Below, piece by piece: positions 1 through 9,641 of a stretch of DNA of 64,000 bases. Positions within the stretch are counted from its first letter, which is position 1, and each line of letters opens with the position of its first letter. The translations under genes and the position numbers were made by a program. Location of the stretch: assembly GCF_003480915.1 (NCBI RefSeq), contig NZ_QUKD01000004.1, positions 62,001 through 126,000 on the forward strand, in the 5' to 3' direction. The notes below the pieces were generated by a model that saw only the letters and a program-made list of their open reading frames with translations, did no database searches and was not told the origin of the DNA. The stretch is from Parabacteroides sp. TM07-1AC (GTDB lineage Bacteria; Bacteroidota; Bacteroidia; Bacteroidales; Tannerellaceae).

Positions 1-1034
1 CGGACAGTCAGCGAGCCCGGAAAACAAGCCTTTCCGTAAGGGGAAAGCATCAGACACTCGCCGTCCACGTCCGATATGCCGGAGAACAGGCGTATCTTCG
101 GGGTATGGTCGCCGCCTAAAAGAAGGTCACCGCCGATACTCCCGAACTGTATCTTGTCCTTGTCGGTACAGAGCAGTACGGGAACATCTCCGATCCGGAT
201 GCCGAATCCGTCCAGGAACGAGAGGAACCCGCCGAGCGCGACATCCTCTTCCGAAAACGAAAGCAGACATTTCCCTTTGTCGCCCAGTTCCACGCCTTGC
301 AAGGCTTTCAGTCCGCCATCCATGACCGTACTCCCTCGCACCGTCAGATTCCGTCTCACCATGCCGTCCCGCATCGTCCAATCCACCGTGTCCGTATTGG
401 CGTTGCCACGATGATAGACATCCTGCCCGCCCACGGCCAGCCGTGTCGGGGAGATGGATATTCCTGTATCCTCGTCCCCGATAATCCATGCCCCTTTGGA
501 ATGTACCGTCGCATCCAGAAAGTCTATATGGGAAGCGTTGATTGTAGCGGTGGCCTTGTCCGCGTCGTAACGGAGCAACTGCCTGCCGCCGATATGCAGG
601 CTGTCGCCCCCGACTTTCAGGTTGCCGGTAATCCTGATACCGTACTCGATGGCAGTTACCACACCTTCCGGATCGGTAATGTCCTGCGAATAGGTTTCCA
701 GGATACGGGTGTTTCCAATGCCGGCTTCGAAACCGTAATTGGCACTGAGCTTGCCGGTCATGTCACCGCCCGATTTCTTCAGGTAATCCAACAGCAAGCC
801 ACCGCTTCCGGAACCGCCTTCTCCCGTAACGGCTCCGGCAATGGCGGATGCAAAACCGTAAGCGGTATTCTTCAGTCTCAGGCTGGTCTCGTCGCCTTCC
901 TCGATGCCGTAAGGATGCTCGTCGTCCTTTTTCTGCTGGGCATTGAAAAAGTTATGGTACAGCTGTGCATAGATGGAATAGCACAGGCTCTCCTTGTCGA
1001 GGGTTTCTATATCGGGATGCAGTTGTACGCTCAT
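1..1034 (-). CDS. Tail fibre/baseplate-like protein, partial (C-terminus outside window)
   Basis: An open frame runs on the minus strand from an ATG at 1034 to the window edge without a stop, giving about 344 residues. The ATG overlaps the upstream stop as ATGA, so translation is probably coupled. The N-terminal 60 residues are helical and charged. Then comes a Gly/Ser-rich linker (GEGGSGSGG), and then repetitive beta-rich sequence with Gly-Asp turns (GGDMTGKLSAN, GGDSLHIGG, YHRGNANTDTVDW), as in phage tail-fibre shafts. The place at the end of the baseplate genes fits a distal tail or receptor-binding protein. The domain family is not identified. Confidence 0.75.
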   Translation of the reverse strand, partial: MSVQLHPDIETLDKESLCYSIYAQLYHNFFNAQQKKDDEHPYGIEEGDETSLRLKNTAYGFASAIAGAVTGEGGSGSGGLLLDYLKKSGGDMTGKLSANYGFEAGIGNTRILETYSQDITDPEGVVTAIEYGIRITGNLKVGGDSLHIGGRQLLRYDADKATATINASHIDFLDATVHSKGAWIIGDEDTGISISPTRLAVGGQDVYHRGNANTDTVDWTMRDGMVRRNLTVRGSTVMDGGLKALQGVELGDKGKCLLSFSEEDVALGGFLSFLDGFGIRIGDVPVLLCTDKDKIQFGSIGGDLLLGGDHTPKIRLFSGISDVDGECLMLSPYGKACFPGSLTV

Positions 1035-1921
1035 TTGGTATAGCTGGTCTTGGAAAGAAATTTCTGGATACGTGATGTCAGCGAGATGAAGTTCGGCATA
1101 TTGATCGGCGACATCGTGCCCATCAGTGTGGGAGTCATGATTTTCGAACATTCCGTCAGGAAGTCGAGCATCAGCCGGGCAAGCTCATTACCCAGAACCA
1201 GCGGCTCGGTGGCATTCTCGTCACCGAGCGTCACCTTGTTGTCGGCAACGGCAACGGTCGTGGAATTGACCTTTTGTACCACTTTATCTGCTGTCTGTCT
1301 GACTTCAGACTTGTCCACCGTATGCGTGATGCTTTCCGCATCGATAACGGTTGTCGCTTCCTTGTCCTTGTCATTCCTAACGGTTGTTGTGACGGCCGTC
1401 GGCGTATAGTGGGTGGAGGTCTCGTTACCGGTGGTTTCCAGTTCGTCGTAGTCCGGGGAAGAGTCGTTTTCCGGATCCAGTTCCTCCATTTCGGTCACGC
1501 CGATGACGGTTTCCGTGCGGGCATTGAGCCGCAGGATATCCACATGGGAGAAGTTAACCACATAGGCATAACGGGTGGCGGCATCCATGAAGATGGTCAC
1601 GTCGGAAAAAAGTGCGGGGACGATCAGGAAGCCGCCTTCGCTGTTGGTGGCGGCCGAGAGCAACACGCCTTTATGGATAACAGGTTCGGCGGAGGCCGTC
1701 TCGTCCGGGTACTCGCCGACATCAATGGTACCGCCGTAGTCGGAAAACTCCTCGTCCGAGGGGTTGTCGTGTATCTTGGCGACATAGCCGTGTATCATGC
1801 GGGCCGTACCGATACCGGACATGCCTCCGGGAGCCAGATTGATACGCTCCATACTCCGTCCCAAGGCTATCTTGCGGATAGCCTCACGGATAAGCAACTG
1901 GTTGGATTTGTCTGAAGACAT
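1031..1921 (-). CDS. Probable baseplate/tail protein
   Basis: A 296-residue protein starting MSSDKSNQLL. A TTG further upstream (1966) is less likely because a late-promoter-like motif occupies 1933-1962. The first half holds an Ala/Gly-rich segment and a hydrophobic stretch (GGFLIVPALFSDVTIFMD). The centre (about residues 150-230) is Thr/Asp/Glu-rich and low in complexity. The gene is separated from the hub gene only by the inverted SEFIR cassette and overlaps the fibre gene by 4 bases. Position between hub and fibre suggests a spike or wedge component. The family was not recognised. Confidence 0.6.
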   Translation of the reverse strand: MSSDKSNQLLIREAIRKIALGRSMERINLAPGGMSGIGTARMIHGYVAKIHDNPSDEEFSDYGGTIDVGEYPDETASAEPVIHKGVLLSAATNSEGGFLIVPALFSDVTIFMDAATRYAYVVNFSHVDILRLNARTETVIGVTEMEELDPENDSSPDYDELETTGNETSTHYTPTAVTTTVRNDKDKEATTVIDAESITHTVDKSEVRQTADKVVQKVNSTTVAVADNKVTLGDENATEPLVLGNELARLMLDFLTECSKIMTPTLMGTMSPINMPNFISLTSRIQKFLSKTSYTK

Positions 1922-1932
1922 GAGTTTTTTGA

Positions 1933-1962
1933 AAGAATAGGAGGAGCATAGTTTATTGGTTG
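1933..1962 (-). promoter_or_regulatory. Late-promoter-like bipartite motif
   Basis: Minus strand: CAACCAAT, 15 bases, TATTCTT (1933-1939), about a dozen bases before the ATG at 1921. It matches 5 of 8 positions of the upstream box of the motif found before the portal, protease and scaffold genes, with identical spacing. Confidence 0.4.
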
Positions 1963-1982
1963 CCAATTATTTTGTACTTTTG
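1953..1982 (+). promoter_or_regulatory. Bacteroidales-type promoter for the SEFIR gene
   Basis: A perfect -7 box TACTTTTG (TAnnTTTG) lies at 1975-1982, with a TTGG resembling the -33 TTTG about 20 bases upstream. Transcription should start near 1987-1990, which favours the ATG at 2003 over the one at 1991. The promoter faces away from the phage late operon, so the cargo gene can be expressed independently. Confidence 0.7.
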
Positions 1983-2002
1983 CAAAGACAATGATATTAC
2001 TT

Positions 2003-3193
2003 ATGAAACAAGAAATTTTAGAATCCTATATTACATATATATTTGATTTCTTTCAAAAATCAAGATGCTTTAAAGCCGGGCAAGGTAACATGCTCAGAAA
2101 TTTTAGATTTGCAGCTGAAAAGCAATTTACTCGTAATCAATTGGGTATATTGTATTTCCTGGTAAATACCCTCATTGATAATGGCTATCTCTACTTAAAA
2201 GATAGAGATTTTATAGCTCTTACGGAGAATGGTGCCGATGTTATAAATGGGGGAGAGTGTGTTATTCCTAAAATTTCCCTTGAGCGGACAATTTATGAAA
2301 AAGAGACCAGTAGATCAGATATATATGAACAGCTTTGGAATATTATCGGATCGAACAAAGAAAATGATTATGCGCCGCTGTATGTAGATGGACCATTGTT
2401 TTATAATACAATCAGGCCATATTTAACAACATTGTCGTTACCTCATACATATGGGGAATATATGGCAGAATTGCGGGAAAAGGAAGAATTTACATCAAGA
2501 ATTAAATGGTATAGGACTTTATTTTTAGCTCTTGATGAGAATGATGTACAAAAATTCCTCAAAGATTTGTCTATCAAAATAAACAGGCTGCTGCTAATGA
2601 ATACTCCAAAAGATGCGATACAAGAAGCTTTGAATCCTTGGGCAGATGTAGACATTCCTACAATCGATAATACGCCTCTGCCTGAAATTCTCAATAAAGT
2701 GGCGGAAGAACCAATTGTGAATAAAAACAAGCCGTTTGTGTTGATTTCGTATGCGTGGGAGGTAGAAGACAATGTCTTTATGAATTGGATTCAAACTTTC
2801 GCCAAAGATTTGCGAAGACGAGGGATTGATGCTCAAATAGACCAGTATCAACCTCATGGAACTGACTTGCCTAAATTTATGCTTGAAAGCATCCGTAAGG
2901 CAACTAAAGTTCTGTGCATTCTGACTCCAAAGTATAAAGAGAAAGCTGAATCCGGTAAAGGAGGTGCCGCTTATGAAGGGGGTATAATATCACATGAAAT
3001 ATATAACAATCAGGGAACCACTAAATTTATACCGGTTGTACGCAAAGGGTCTTTTGAAACTTCGACACCGGATTTCATTAGTGGAAGAAAAGGTTTTGAT
3101 TGCTCTACTGACGATAAATACAATAGCGAACTTCCGAATATTATCAAGGTAATAAACGAAGAACCATTGATAGAAATTCCTCCTGTTGAATAA
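2003..3193 (+). CDS. SEFIR (TIR-like) domain protein, likely anti-phage cargo
   Basis: A 396-residue protein. The N-terminal 230 residues are helical and of unknown family. Residues about 242-370 form a SEFIR domain: KPFVLISYAW at the first strand, a W...FA..LR..GIDA helix, DQYQPHG.DLPKFM, then VLCILTPKY, and a YEGG..SHE segment carrying conserved Glu. SEFIR and TIR domains in bacteria are known to act in abortive infection, often by NAD depletion. The gene lies opposite to the surrounding tail genes, has its own promoter, and is visibly more AT-rich than its neighbours, which suggests acquired prophage cargo. Start chosen downstream of the predicted transcription start; 1991 is the alternative. 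Confidence 0.8.
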   Translation: MKQEILESYITYIFDFFQKSRCFKAGQGNMLRNFRFAAEKQFTRNQLGILYFLVNTLIDNGYLYLKDRDFIALTENGADVINGGECVIPKISLERTIYEKETSRSDIYEQLWNIIGSNKENDYAPLYVDGPLFYNTIRPYLTTLSLPHTYGEYMAELREKEEFTSRIKWYRTLFLALDENDVQKFLKDLSIKINRLLLMNTPKDAIQEALNPWADVDIPTIDNTPLPEILNKVAEEPIVNKNKPFVLISYAWEVEDNVFMNWIQTFAKDLRRRGIDAQIDQYQPHGTDLPKFMLESIRKATKVLCILTPKYKEKAESGKGGAAYEGGIISHEIYNNQGTTKFIPVVRKGSFETSTPDFISGRKGFDCSTDDKYNSELPNIIKVINEEPLIEIPPVE

Positions 3194-3202
3194 CGGTAAA
3201 TC

Positions 3203-4528
3203 TTATTTCCTAATTTTATACGGAATACTCAGTTGTTGCCTGTATCCACCCACCCCGAAAGTAGTCGTTACCTCTTCCACGAGGTATACGCCGTTCTTGG
3301 AAGGATTACGGTAGTCGATCAGTTCCACCTGTACGGCAGGAGACAGTCCGAAATCCCCGAATACTGTCACATTGCCGGTGATTCCGTTCAGATTGTAATT
3401 CCGAAAGTATTCCGTCGTCTCTTCTACAAGCCGGTCGGAATTGATTCCGACATGAGGTGACATATATGGTACGATGGTATATGTGGATAAATCCACCTTG
3501 GTCCTGGTCTTCGCTCCTGATGCCGTCGTGTTGCCCGTTACTTTGTGCGTCTTTTTTGAAATCTGCGTGGCATTGACCGTCTGAAACTCCTTGCTGCCCG
3601 GCGTCGCCGGGTCGTATTCAGGATTCATGCGTACTGTCACCTCAAAGAATTTTTCATCCGTCCCGAGTGCCTTGCCCGTCACCGCCAAAAACTTCGGATC
3701 GGTCTTGACCACTTTCAGGTTGCTCTGCGCCACATGCTCGTTGAAGTATATCCTGTACGGTCCTGTCGATTCATCCTCCGGGAATACCGGCTGAGCCTTG
3801 CTGGACGAATAAGGACGCCCGACGGCAATGGACGGTATGGCCCCGTCATCATCGGCATCGTATTTTAAAAAACAGTAGACCTTGTACTTCGACCATTCGG
3901 AAAGGATATCCGCTACCGTGAAGTTGTCCGTGACCTTTACCTTGCCGATATGTATCTCAAACCGCTTCGTATCCGAGTGTATCCTGAAGCCGGTATCTTT
4001 CAGGATATTATACTTGCCTTCCAGCACCTCGTTCACCGTCGTCCCTTTCGCCGGGGTCTCGAAATGAGGTGCCTGTTTCAGTTTGAGTTTGTAGGCCATA
4101 TTCTCACACTGGATTTCCAGCGTGCTGTCCGAATTGTATCCGGTAATGTATCCGTCGAACATATTTTTCAGCACGCCGTTGTAGCCCAGCTTGATATTGA
4201 TGCGCTGTCCGACCTTGAATGTCGTCTCGTCAACCAGACGCTGCGCGCTGCGTTTCTCGATGATGACACCGTCCTGCATCACCTCCGTCGTTATCCTCGA
4301 CACGTCCTTGCCCTCCAATGTCACGTTCCCGATAATCGTGGAGCGGCATACCGACCCTTTCGGGAATATCACTTTGGCCGTTCCGATCAGCTTCTTGTAA
4401 CTCTCGTTGATTTCGAGCGACTGGACTTCCGTAATCTCCACGCCGTTCTGTATCCTCATCGGATTGGATGGGTCGGCATCCCCGATGGTGATGCGACAGC
4501 AGAGGATATCCATTGCAGCTATACCCAT
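3203..4528 (-). CDS. Baseplate hub protein (gpD / late control-like)
   Basis: A 441-residue protein with the layout of contractile-tail hubs. The N-terminal half is beta-rich and ends in FKVGQRINIKLGYNG and MFDGYITGYNSDSTLEIQCEN, the typical 'interface, then path to the inner domain' signature of gp27/gpD-like proteins. It is followed by TVNEVLEGKYNILKDTGF and a C-terminal YKIRK. The start ATG overlaps the upstream gene by 10 bases; a second ATG (4513) is possible. It sits directly downstream of an unassigned baseplate-region gene. Assignment rests on motif layout and gene order. Confidence 0.7.
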   Translation of the reverse strand: MGIAAMDILCCRITIGDADPSNPMRIQNGVEITEVQSLEINESYKKLIGTAKVIFPKGSVCRSTIIGNVTLEGKDVSRITTEVMQDGVIIEKRSAQRLVDETTFKVGQRINIKLGYNGVLKNMFDGYITGYNSDSTLEIQCENMAYKLKLKQAPHFETPAKGTTVNEVLEGKYNILKDTGFRIHSDTKRFEIHIGKVKVTDNFTVADILSEWSKYKVYCFLKYDADDDGAIPSIAVGRPYSSSKAQPVFPEDESTGPYRIYFNEHVAQSNLKVVKTDPKFLAVTGKALGTDEKFFEVTVRMNPEYDPATPGSKEFQTVNATQISKKTHKVTGNTTASGAKTRTKVDLSTYTIVPYMSPHVGINSDRLVEETTEYFRNYNLNGITGNVTVFGDFGLSPAVQVELIDYRNPSKNGVYLVEEVTTTFGVGGYRQQLSIPYKIRK

Positions 4529-5496
4529 AAACGTGTCAGTTTAAGCAACGAGGCGGGGTCGATGACCTCCGTACCGAATTTAACATACTTGATCCACTTG
4601 TTCGTGTGCTTGATGGCCGTGTCCACCTTTTCCTGTTCCGCCAGTTTCAGTTCCACGGCTTCCGATGGCTCCACGGCGACACAGTTCAGCGAATACGGCT
4701 GCACGTTCCGGCAATCCGTAGGCTGTAAGGTATAGCCCTGTATAATCAACCGTGAAATGTTGAACTGGCGCAATACCGTGTTGTCGCAATCGATGACACC
4801 CTTGTATTGTACCAGCCTGATAAACTTGGACACTTCCGCCTCGGGATACACGTCCGGGTATTTGGAGGTGATCTTGCCGTTGATGGTAATCTCGAGGTCA
4901 CCCCCGGATATATATTCCTTGCGGGTATAGTCCCGCCCCTGTACCCGGGTCAGCAGGATATTGTTCCGGCTGCTGACCTGTACCTGCGGTCCCAGGTCCA
5001 CGAATGTCACCAGTCCATACCGGCTGTTCGGCAAAACCTTGCACTCGCTGTTGTCATAATACTTCCCCTCCTCTGATATGGACAGTTCCAGAAAATCCGC
5101 CACTGTCCGGCCGACGATGGAATCGATATGGTTTTTCTTCTGCGCCACCGCCTGCTGTTCCCTGATGAGCTGGTAGTACTGCCCGGTCTTGTTCGCCAGG
5201 CTGGACTGCGACTGTGTCTGAAGATACTTGTCCCGCACCTGCTGTTCCCAGTATTTGAGGTATCGGGGATAGGAACGTAGCAACCCGTAAGCCGTCTGCG
5301 AGGCAACCTGTATGGCTGCCCGTTTGAGCAGGTCATGGTGCCTGGAGAAGTAATGTACCTGCCCGTCCTGTAATTCGGCAAGCCCCATGCCCAACGCCAG
5401 ACGCGTGGCGTTGCTGATGTATCCGCCAAGCGAACCGTGGTTGAGTATGCCTCCGCTCAACAAAGTCGAGGCCGCGATTTGTATCAGTCTTCCCAT
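4519..5496 (-). CDS. Tail/baseplate-region protein, unknown family
   Basis: 325 residues. The N-terminus is hydrophobic and Gly-rich (GRLIQIAASTLLSGGILNHG), followed by an amphipathic helical segment to about residue 130 and then beta-rich sequence with an ITINGKITSKYPDVYPEAEVSKF segment split by charged turns. It lies between tape measure and hub, where phages encode tail completion or DNA-circularisation (Mu gpN-like) proteins. It may belong to one of the Bacteroidales phage DUF families (for example DUF6046), but this was not confirmed. Confidence 0.6.
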   Translation of the reverse strand: MGRLIQIAASTLLSGGILNHGSLGGYISNATRLALGMGLAELQDGQVHYFSRHHDLLKRAAIQVASQTAYGLLRSYPRYLKYWEQQVRDKYLQTQSQSSLANKTGQYYQLIREQQAVAQKKNHIDSIVGRTVADFLELSISEEGKYYDNSECKVLPNSRYGLVTFVDLGPQVQVSSRNNILLTRVQGRDYTRKEYISGGDLEITINGKITSKYPDVYPEAEVSKFIRLVQYKGVIDCDNTVLRQFNISRLIIQGYTLQPTDCRNVQPYSLNCVAVEPSEAVELKLAEQEKVDTAIKHTNKWIKYVKFGTEVIDPASLLKLTRLWV

Positions 5497-5508
5497 AATC
5501 CTTTCATT

Positions 5509-8500
5509 TTATGCGTTCCAGGAGGCATCGAAGTCATGCACGACATCGATGAGTGCCTGTGCCAGTTGTTCTTTCAGGTTCTGTATCTCTTCCGTCTGCC
5601 CCTCCTTCGACTTCATCAGGTCGATGGTCCTGACACTGAGCAGGCTCTCTATGTTTACGATGACCTGTTTCGGTGCCGCCGAGGACAACCGTCCCGTGCC
5701 GGAATAGTTGCCGCCGGCCCCTCCGTCATCCAGATGCGTGTTGGTAATCGGATTGGCAGCAAACGGACGTGTATCGTTGGAATCCGGTTCGTTGCCGTAC
5801 TGGTCGGGAGTGAAGCCCGCCATGCGGAGGATGTTTTCGGCAGCTTCCGCCGAACCTCCGAAAGTCTGCCGGAGCGATGAAAAGAACTTCACGAGTGTCG
5901 TATGTGCCAGCTTGCGATGCGCGATATTGTCTACGCGCTGCGCATCGGTGGCGTTCTGCCCCAGTGCCCGCTGTTTCCACAGCCCGTTTTTATCCTGTTC
6001 GAATCCCCAGGCCCTGAGCTGGTCAAAATCGAACCCTCCCTTACGCATCAGCTCATGCGCATTGGCGGCACTCGATATGGCATTACGATAGGCGGTGGCG
6101 GCACGCACAATCTCCGGAACGGTCTGCGTGTTCATGTACCGGGCATAGTCGTATGTGCGGGCGGCAACCGCTTCCGACCTGTCCCCGATATCATTCACAT
6201 AGACTGCCTTGCCGTCCTGCATACGCCACAAAGACTTGTCGAGATCCTTCTCCTGTTGCCCGAAACGCTCCTTTACCGTCTTGAGGAAAGCGTCCACTTC
6301 CAATACCGTACCCATCTTCCCGAACTCGGCGTAGGCGGCATCGATACGTGTCTGGCTGTCGCGTTTGGCAAGGGTGACAAGCGCATCCCTTATGTCATCC
6401 TGACGGGCTTTGTCCATGTTATACACATGGTCTCGCGATACCATCCCCTCCGATGAAGCGATGGCAAATTCCCCCAAGAACCCGGCCCACCAGTTGGATG
6501 TGAAGGCTCCGATTTTATGTCCCGAAGCCTCTTCGATACTTTTGCCGGCAACAACCTCGTCCACGGCACGCTTTGTCTTGACAGCCATGTTATAGGTCTC
6601 GCTCAGGGAGGAGTAAAGTGCCTCTATGGACGGATAACGGTACTTGCGGTTCGATTCGATCTCTTCCAGTACGGCATCCTTCGCCTCCTTTATCTTCCAG
6701 GTCTTGTAAGCCACCCATCCCAAAGCCCCGACCAATGCGGCTATACCTGCCGTGGCGGCAACCGCGCCTGTACTGATGGCACTCAACGAGGCGGCAGCAC
6801 CGGTCAGTCCGCTGCCGGTAGCCACCTGTGTGGCAAACAGCGACTGCAGGACTCCTTTGGCTCCGATGACACCGCCCCCGGCCATCAAGGCGCGGGTCAT
6901 CGCTCCCCGTCCCGCCACGCCTGCGGACTGCATGGCCGACACGATGGCCCGCTTCTGGGCAAACGAAGCCTTGCCGATACCGCCTGCCCCCAGCAGCCCC
7001 TGCACGGCACTGATTGATGTCGTGGCCGCAGACTGTTTGCCGATAAACCCCATGGCGATGCCGATATTCGTCAGGGCTCCCGCCACCTTGAACAGCCGGG
7101 TCGCGACAACGCCTGTAAAGACAAGCGGTTCTATCCAATGGAAATTGCGGGTCACCCATGCGCCGATATTGCCGATCACGGTGAAGATGTCCAACAAGGC
7201 ATTCCCGATGGACACCAGGCCACGGGTAAATTCCGGAGCCTTGAACTTTGCCAGAAAAGTGCGGAGCACAGTGCGGATAGAGGGTTCCAACACCTCGTAT
7301 GCCTGCATGAACCCTTCGGTCAGCTGGGAGGTCACCTGCGCCCACAATCCCTTGGTCGTATTCTGCTTTACCAATGCCAGTTCCGAGGAAACGCCCTGGG
7401 AACCCCGGTTATATGAAGTCAGTTCTCGTAGTTTGTCGTAGTTCTTCAGGAACATCATCGCCGCGTTACCGCCAATTTTCCCGAAGATTGCCTGGACATC
7501 CGCCATCGACGCGCCCTTCTTGTTCAATTCCTCGAAAATGTCCGCTATAGGACGGAGTTTCTCGACCTGCACCCCCTCGATGTCACGCATTTCCGTGAAC
7601 CGGATGCCCAGGCGGTCCAGAACTTCCTGTGCCTCCTTGGTAGGTTTGGCAAAACGTGTGGAAAGAGCACGCAACGAGGTTCCCGCCAGTGTTCCCTTCA
7701 GACCCATATTGCCCAGAAGACCGATGGCGGCACTGCTTTCCGTGAAGTCCACGCCCGCCATACGCAGGTAACCGGCAGCCATCTTGTATGACTCCGCCAT
7801 CTCCACGATATTCACATTCGAGCGGGAAATGGTGGAGGAGATAATGTCCGCCACGCTGTCCATGCTGTCGTTATGGATATCATAACCGGCCATGATGTTC
7901 GTGGCCAGGTCGGCGATATACGACACGTCGTTGTCACCGATAAGTGCCAGGTTCGTGATCGGGCGGATGGACTTGTTGATTGTCTCGATATTCATGCCCG
8001 CCATCGACAGGTATTTGACGGCACCGGCAATCTCCACGGCTGTGTATTTCGTGTCGATGCCGATTTTACGGACATGACGGGCCATACTGTCAAAACGGCT
8101 CTCGAATGTCTTGAGGTCGCTGTCCGCCACACGGAGGATGGAATGTGCCGATTCCATGATGTTGGAATAGTCGATGGCCTTCGTCAGTTCCGAACGGATC
8201 AGGCTGTAACCCATATAGGCATTGAGCATCGAAGCGAACGGGAGGTTCCTGAGTGACGGCGCTTTCGAATACTGGATACGGTTGATGGCGGCACGGCGTT
8301 TACTGCGGTAGAGCGTACCGGCTGCAGTATGTTCCCGCTGCATGAGCCTGACGGACTGCATCGCATTGCGCTGTTCCTGCCGTCTTGCAGCCTGCTCGGC
8401 CTTTATACGTTCCGTTTCTGCCTTACGGCGTGCCTGTTCTGCCTGCCGGCGTATTTGCTCCGCAGCACGAGCGGCATTCTTGCGCTCCCGTTCCTTAGCC

Positions 8501-9351
8501 CGCACTTCATCGGCACGCCGTTTTTCCGCTGCGGCCGTTTCTGCCAGAGCCGCCTTACGGCGCTGTTCTGCGGCAAAGACCTCCTCTGCGTGGGCCAGTT
8601 TCTGGCGATGCAGCTGCTGTCCTGCATAAAGCCGTTCCATCAGTTTCTGCCGGGCCTTTTCGGGCATTACGAAGGCCTGCGGAGCATATGGCACCGGAAC
8701 GGAAGGTGTGAGTCCTTCGGATGGTATGCCTCCCTGCATGTTGAAAGAAATGACAGAAGCACTTTTGATACGACCCAATAGGGAAAGTATCTGCTGCAAC
8801 CTGTTTTCCGCCGTCCCGGTCTTGATTTGCAGTTCCCGGTCACGTTCCATGGAAACCAGGGCGGAGTTGATTTTCCCGATGGCTTTGGTAATGCGTTTCT
8901 GCGCGTCTGTCATCGTGCCAACGGACGAGGCGGCATTCTTTTCGATCTCCGCTTTGCGCATCTCGGCAGCCTTTTTCTCGTAAAGGCTTTTGGCATTGGC
9001 CTTGATTTTCTTGCTGTCCAAAGCCTGACCGGCATTGATGGTCAGGCTGATGCCTTTGGAAAGCGTGGAAATATCCGTGAGTAACCCCTTGATACGTTCC
9101 AGCTTCTCTTCGCTTTTTTTCGTATCGATGGTCAGGCGGTAATCGAAATTACGTTTCTTGCCGTTCTTGGTGCGGAACACGCGGTCTATCTCGTCCATCA
9201 TATTCTTGATGTTCGTGACGGCCGGAGTCAGGGACGCTTTCGCCTGTACCAGCTTGCCTACCGCCTCACCGAAGGCGATAACCTGCTTGGTGCCCTGAGA
9301 GGCATCCACGTTGATGGAGTAGTTGACCTGATAGTTCTGTTCCTGAGCCAT
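5509..9351 (-). CDS. Tail tape measure protein
   Basis: A 1280-residue protein, the longest in the window, as expected for the protein that sets tail length. Residues about 230-340 are a dense Ala/Arg/Glu/Gln coiled coil. The conserved tape-measure core follows (SYIADLATNIMAGYDI, SSAAIGLLGNMGLKGTLAG, RALSTRF) and then hydrophobic Gly/Ala segments (AAATAGIAALVGALGWVAY) that may cross the inner membrane during ejection. The start MAQEQNYQV at 9351 is chosen over a TTG at 9390. It is preceded by two small chaperone genes, the usual order. Confidence 0.93.
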   Translation of the reverse strand: MAQEQNYQVNYSINVDASQGTKQVIAFGEAVGKLVQAKASLTPAVTNIKNMMDEIDRVFRTKNGKKRNFDYRLTIDTKKSEEKLERIKGLLTDISTLSKGISLTINAGQALDSKKIKANAKSLYEKKAAEMRKAEIEKNAASSVGTMTDAQKRITKAIGKINSALVSMERDRELQIKTGTAENRLQQILSLLGRIKSASVISFNMQGGIPSEGLTPSVPVPYAPQAFVMPEKARQKLMERLYAGQQLHRQKLAHAEEVFAAEQRRKAALAETAAAEKRRADEVRAKERERKNAARAAEQIRRQAEQARRKAETERIKAEQAARRQEQRNAMQSVRLMQREHTAAGTLYRSKRRAAINRIQYSKAPSLRNLPFASMLNAYMGYSLIRSELTKAIDYSNIMESAHSILRVADSDLKTFESRFDSMARHVRKIGIDTKYTAVEIAGAVKYLSMAGMNIETINKSIRPITNLALIGDNDVSYIADLATNIMAGYDIHNDSMDSVADIISSTISRSNVNIVEMAESYKMAAGYLRMAGVDFTESSAAIGLLGNMGLKGTLAGTSLRALSTRFAKPTKEAQEVLDRLGIRFTEMRDIEGVQVEKLRPIADIFEELNKKGASMADVQAIFGKIGGNAAMMFLKNYDKLRELTSYNRGSQGVSSELALVKQNTTKGLWAQVTSQLTEGFMQAYEVLEPSIRTVLRTFLAKFKAPEFTRGLVSIGNALLDIFTVIGNIGAWVTRNFHWIEPLVFTGVVATRLFKVAGALTNIGIAMGFIGKQSAATTSISAVQGLLGAGGIGKASFAQKRAIVSAMQSAGVAGRGAMTRALMAGGGVIGAKGVLQSLFATQVATGSGLTGAAASLSAISTGAVAATAGIAALVGALGWVAYKTWKIKEAKDAVLEEIESNRKYRYPSIEALYSSLSETYNMAVKTKRAVDEVVAGKSIEEASGHKIGAFTSNWWAGFLGEFAIASSEGMVSRDHVYNMDKARQDDIRDALVTLAKRDSQTRIDAAYAEFGKMGTVLEVDAFLKTVKERFGQQEKDLDKSLWRMQDGKAVYVNDIGDRSEAVAARTYDYARYMNTQTVPEIVRAATAYRNAISSAANAHELMRKGGFDFDQLRAWGFEQDKNGLWKQRALGQNATDAQRVDNIAHRKLAHTTLVKFFSSLRQTFGGSAEAAENILRMAGFTPDQYGNEPDSNDTRPFAANPITNTHLDDGGAGGNYSGTGRLSSAAPKQVIVNIESLLSVRTIDLMKSKEGQTEEIQNLKEQLAQALIDVVHDFDASWNA

Positions 9352-9371
9352 GGTAATGGGTACTGCGTTAA

Positions 9372-9401
9372 AAGAATAGTCTTTCCGCAAGGGCGGAGAT
9401 T
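9372..9401 (-). promoter_or_regulatory. Weak copy of the late-promoter-like motif
   Basis: TATTCTT on the minus strand (9372-9378) lies about 20 bases before the tape measure ATG. The upstream box at the expected spacing is poorly conserved, so this may be only a half site. Confidence 0.2.
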
Positions 9402-9444
9402 ATGAAACGAAGGCCGCCGCAAACCGGAAGCTTACGGCGGCAGG

Positions 9445-9630
9445 TCAAGGAGTCCTCTCCGGCAATGACATCGGAACGGGCATACGGCTGATGAGCATCT
9501 GCTCGTGCAGCCACAACGCCTCTTCGGAAAGCATCGCGAACTCCTCGTCGGAAATCGTGTCGAGGTTGACGCCGGGAAAGTAGTGGCGGACATAGATCAT
9601 CCGCTGGCGGATGCGCTGCTCGTCGGTCAC
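9445..9630 (-). CDS. Small tail assembly chaperone-like protein
   Basis: 61 residues (starts TDEQRIRQRM after a GTG start), acidic and helical. It begins 12 bases after the stop of the preceding chaperone gene and lies just before the tape measure gene, the position of lambda gpT-like partners. Its frame is -1 relative to the upstream gene and is open back through the overlap, so a fusion by frameshift is possible, but no convincing slippery heptamer was found. It may instead start on its own GTG. Confidence 0.6.
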   Translation of the reverse strand: MTDEQRIRQRMIYVRHYFPGVNLDTISDEEFAMLSEEALWLHEQMLISRMPVPMSLPERTP

Positions 9631-9641
9631 TACCCACCGGC

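Noticed and set aside
76..1043. Plus-strand frames over the first kilobase
   Set aside because: Shadows of the minus-strand tail-fibre-like frame, which is open to the window edge and continues the late operon.
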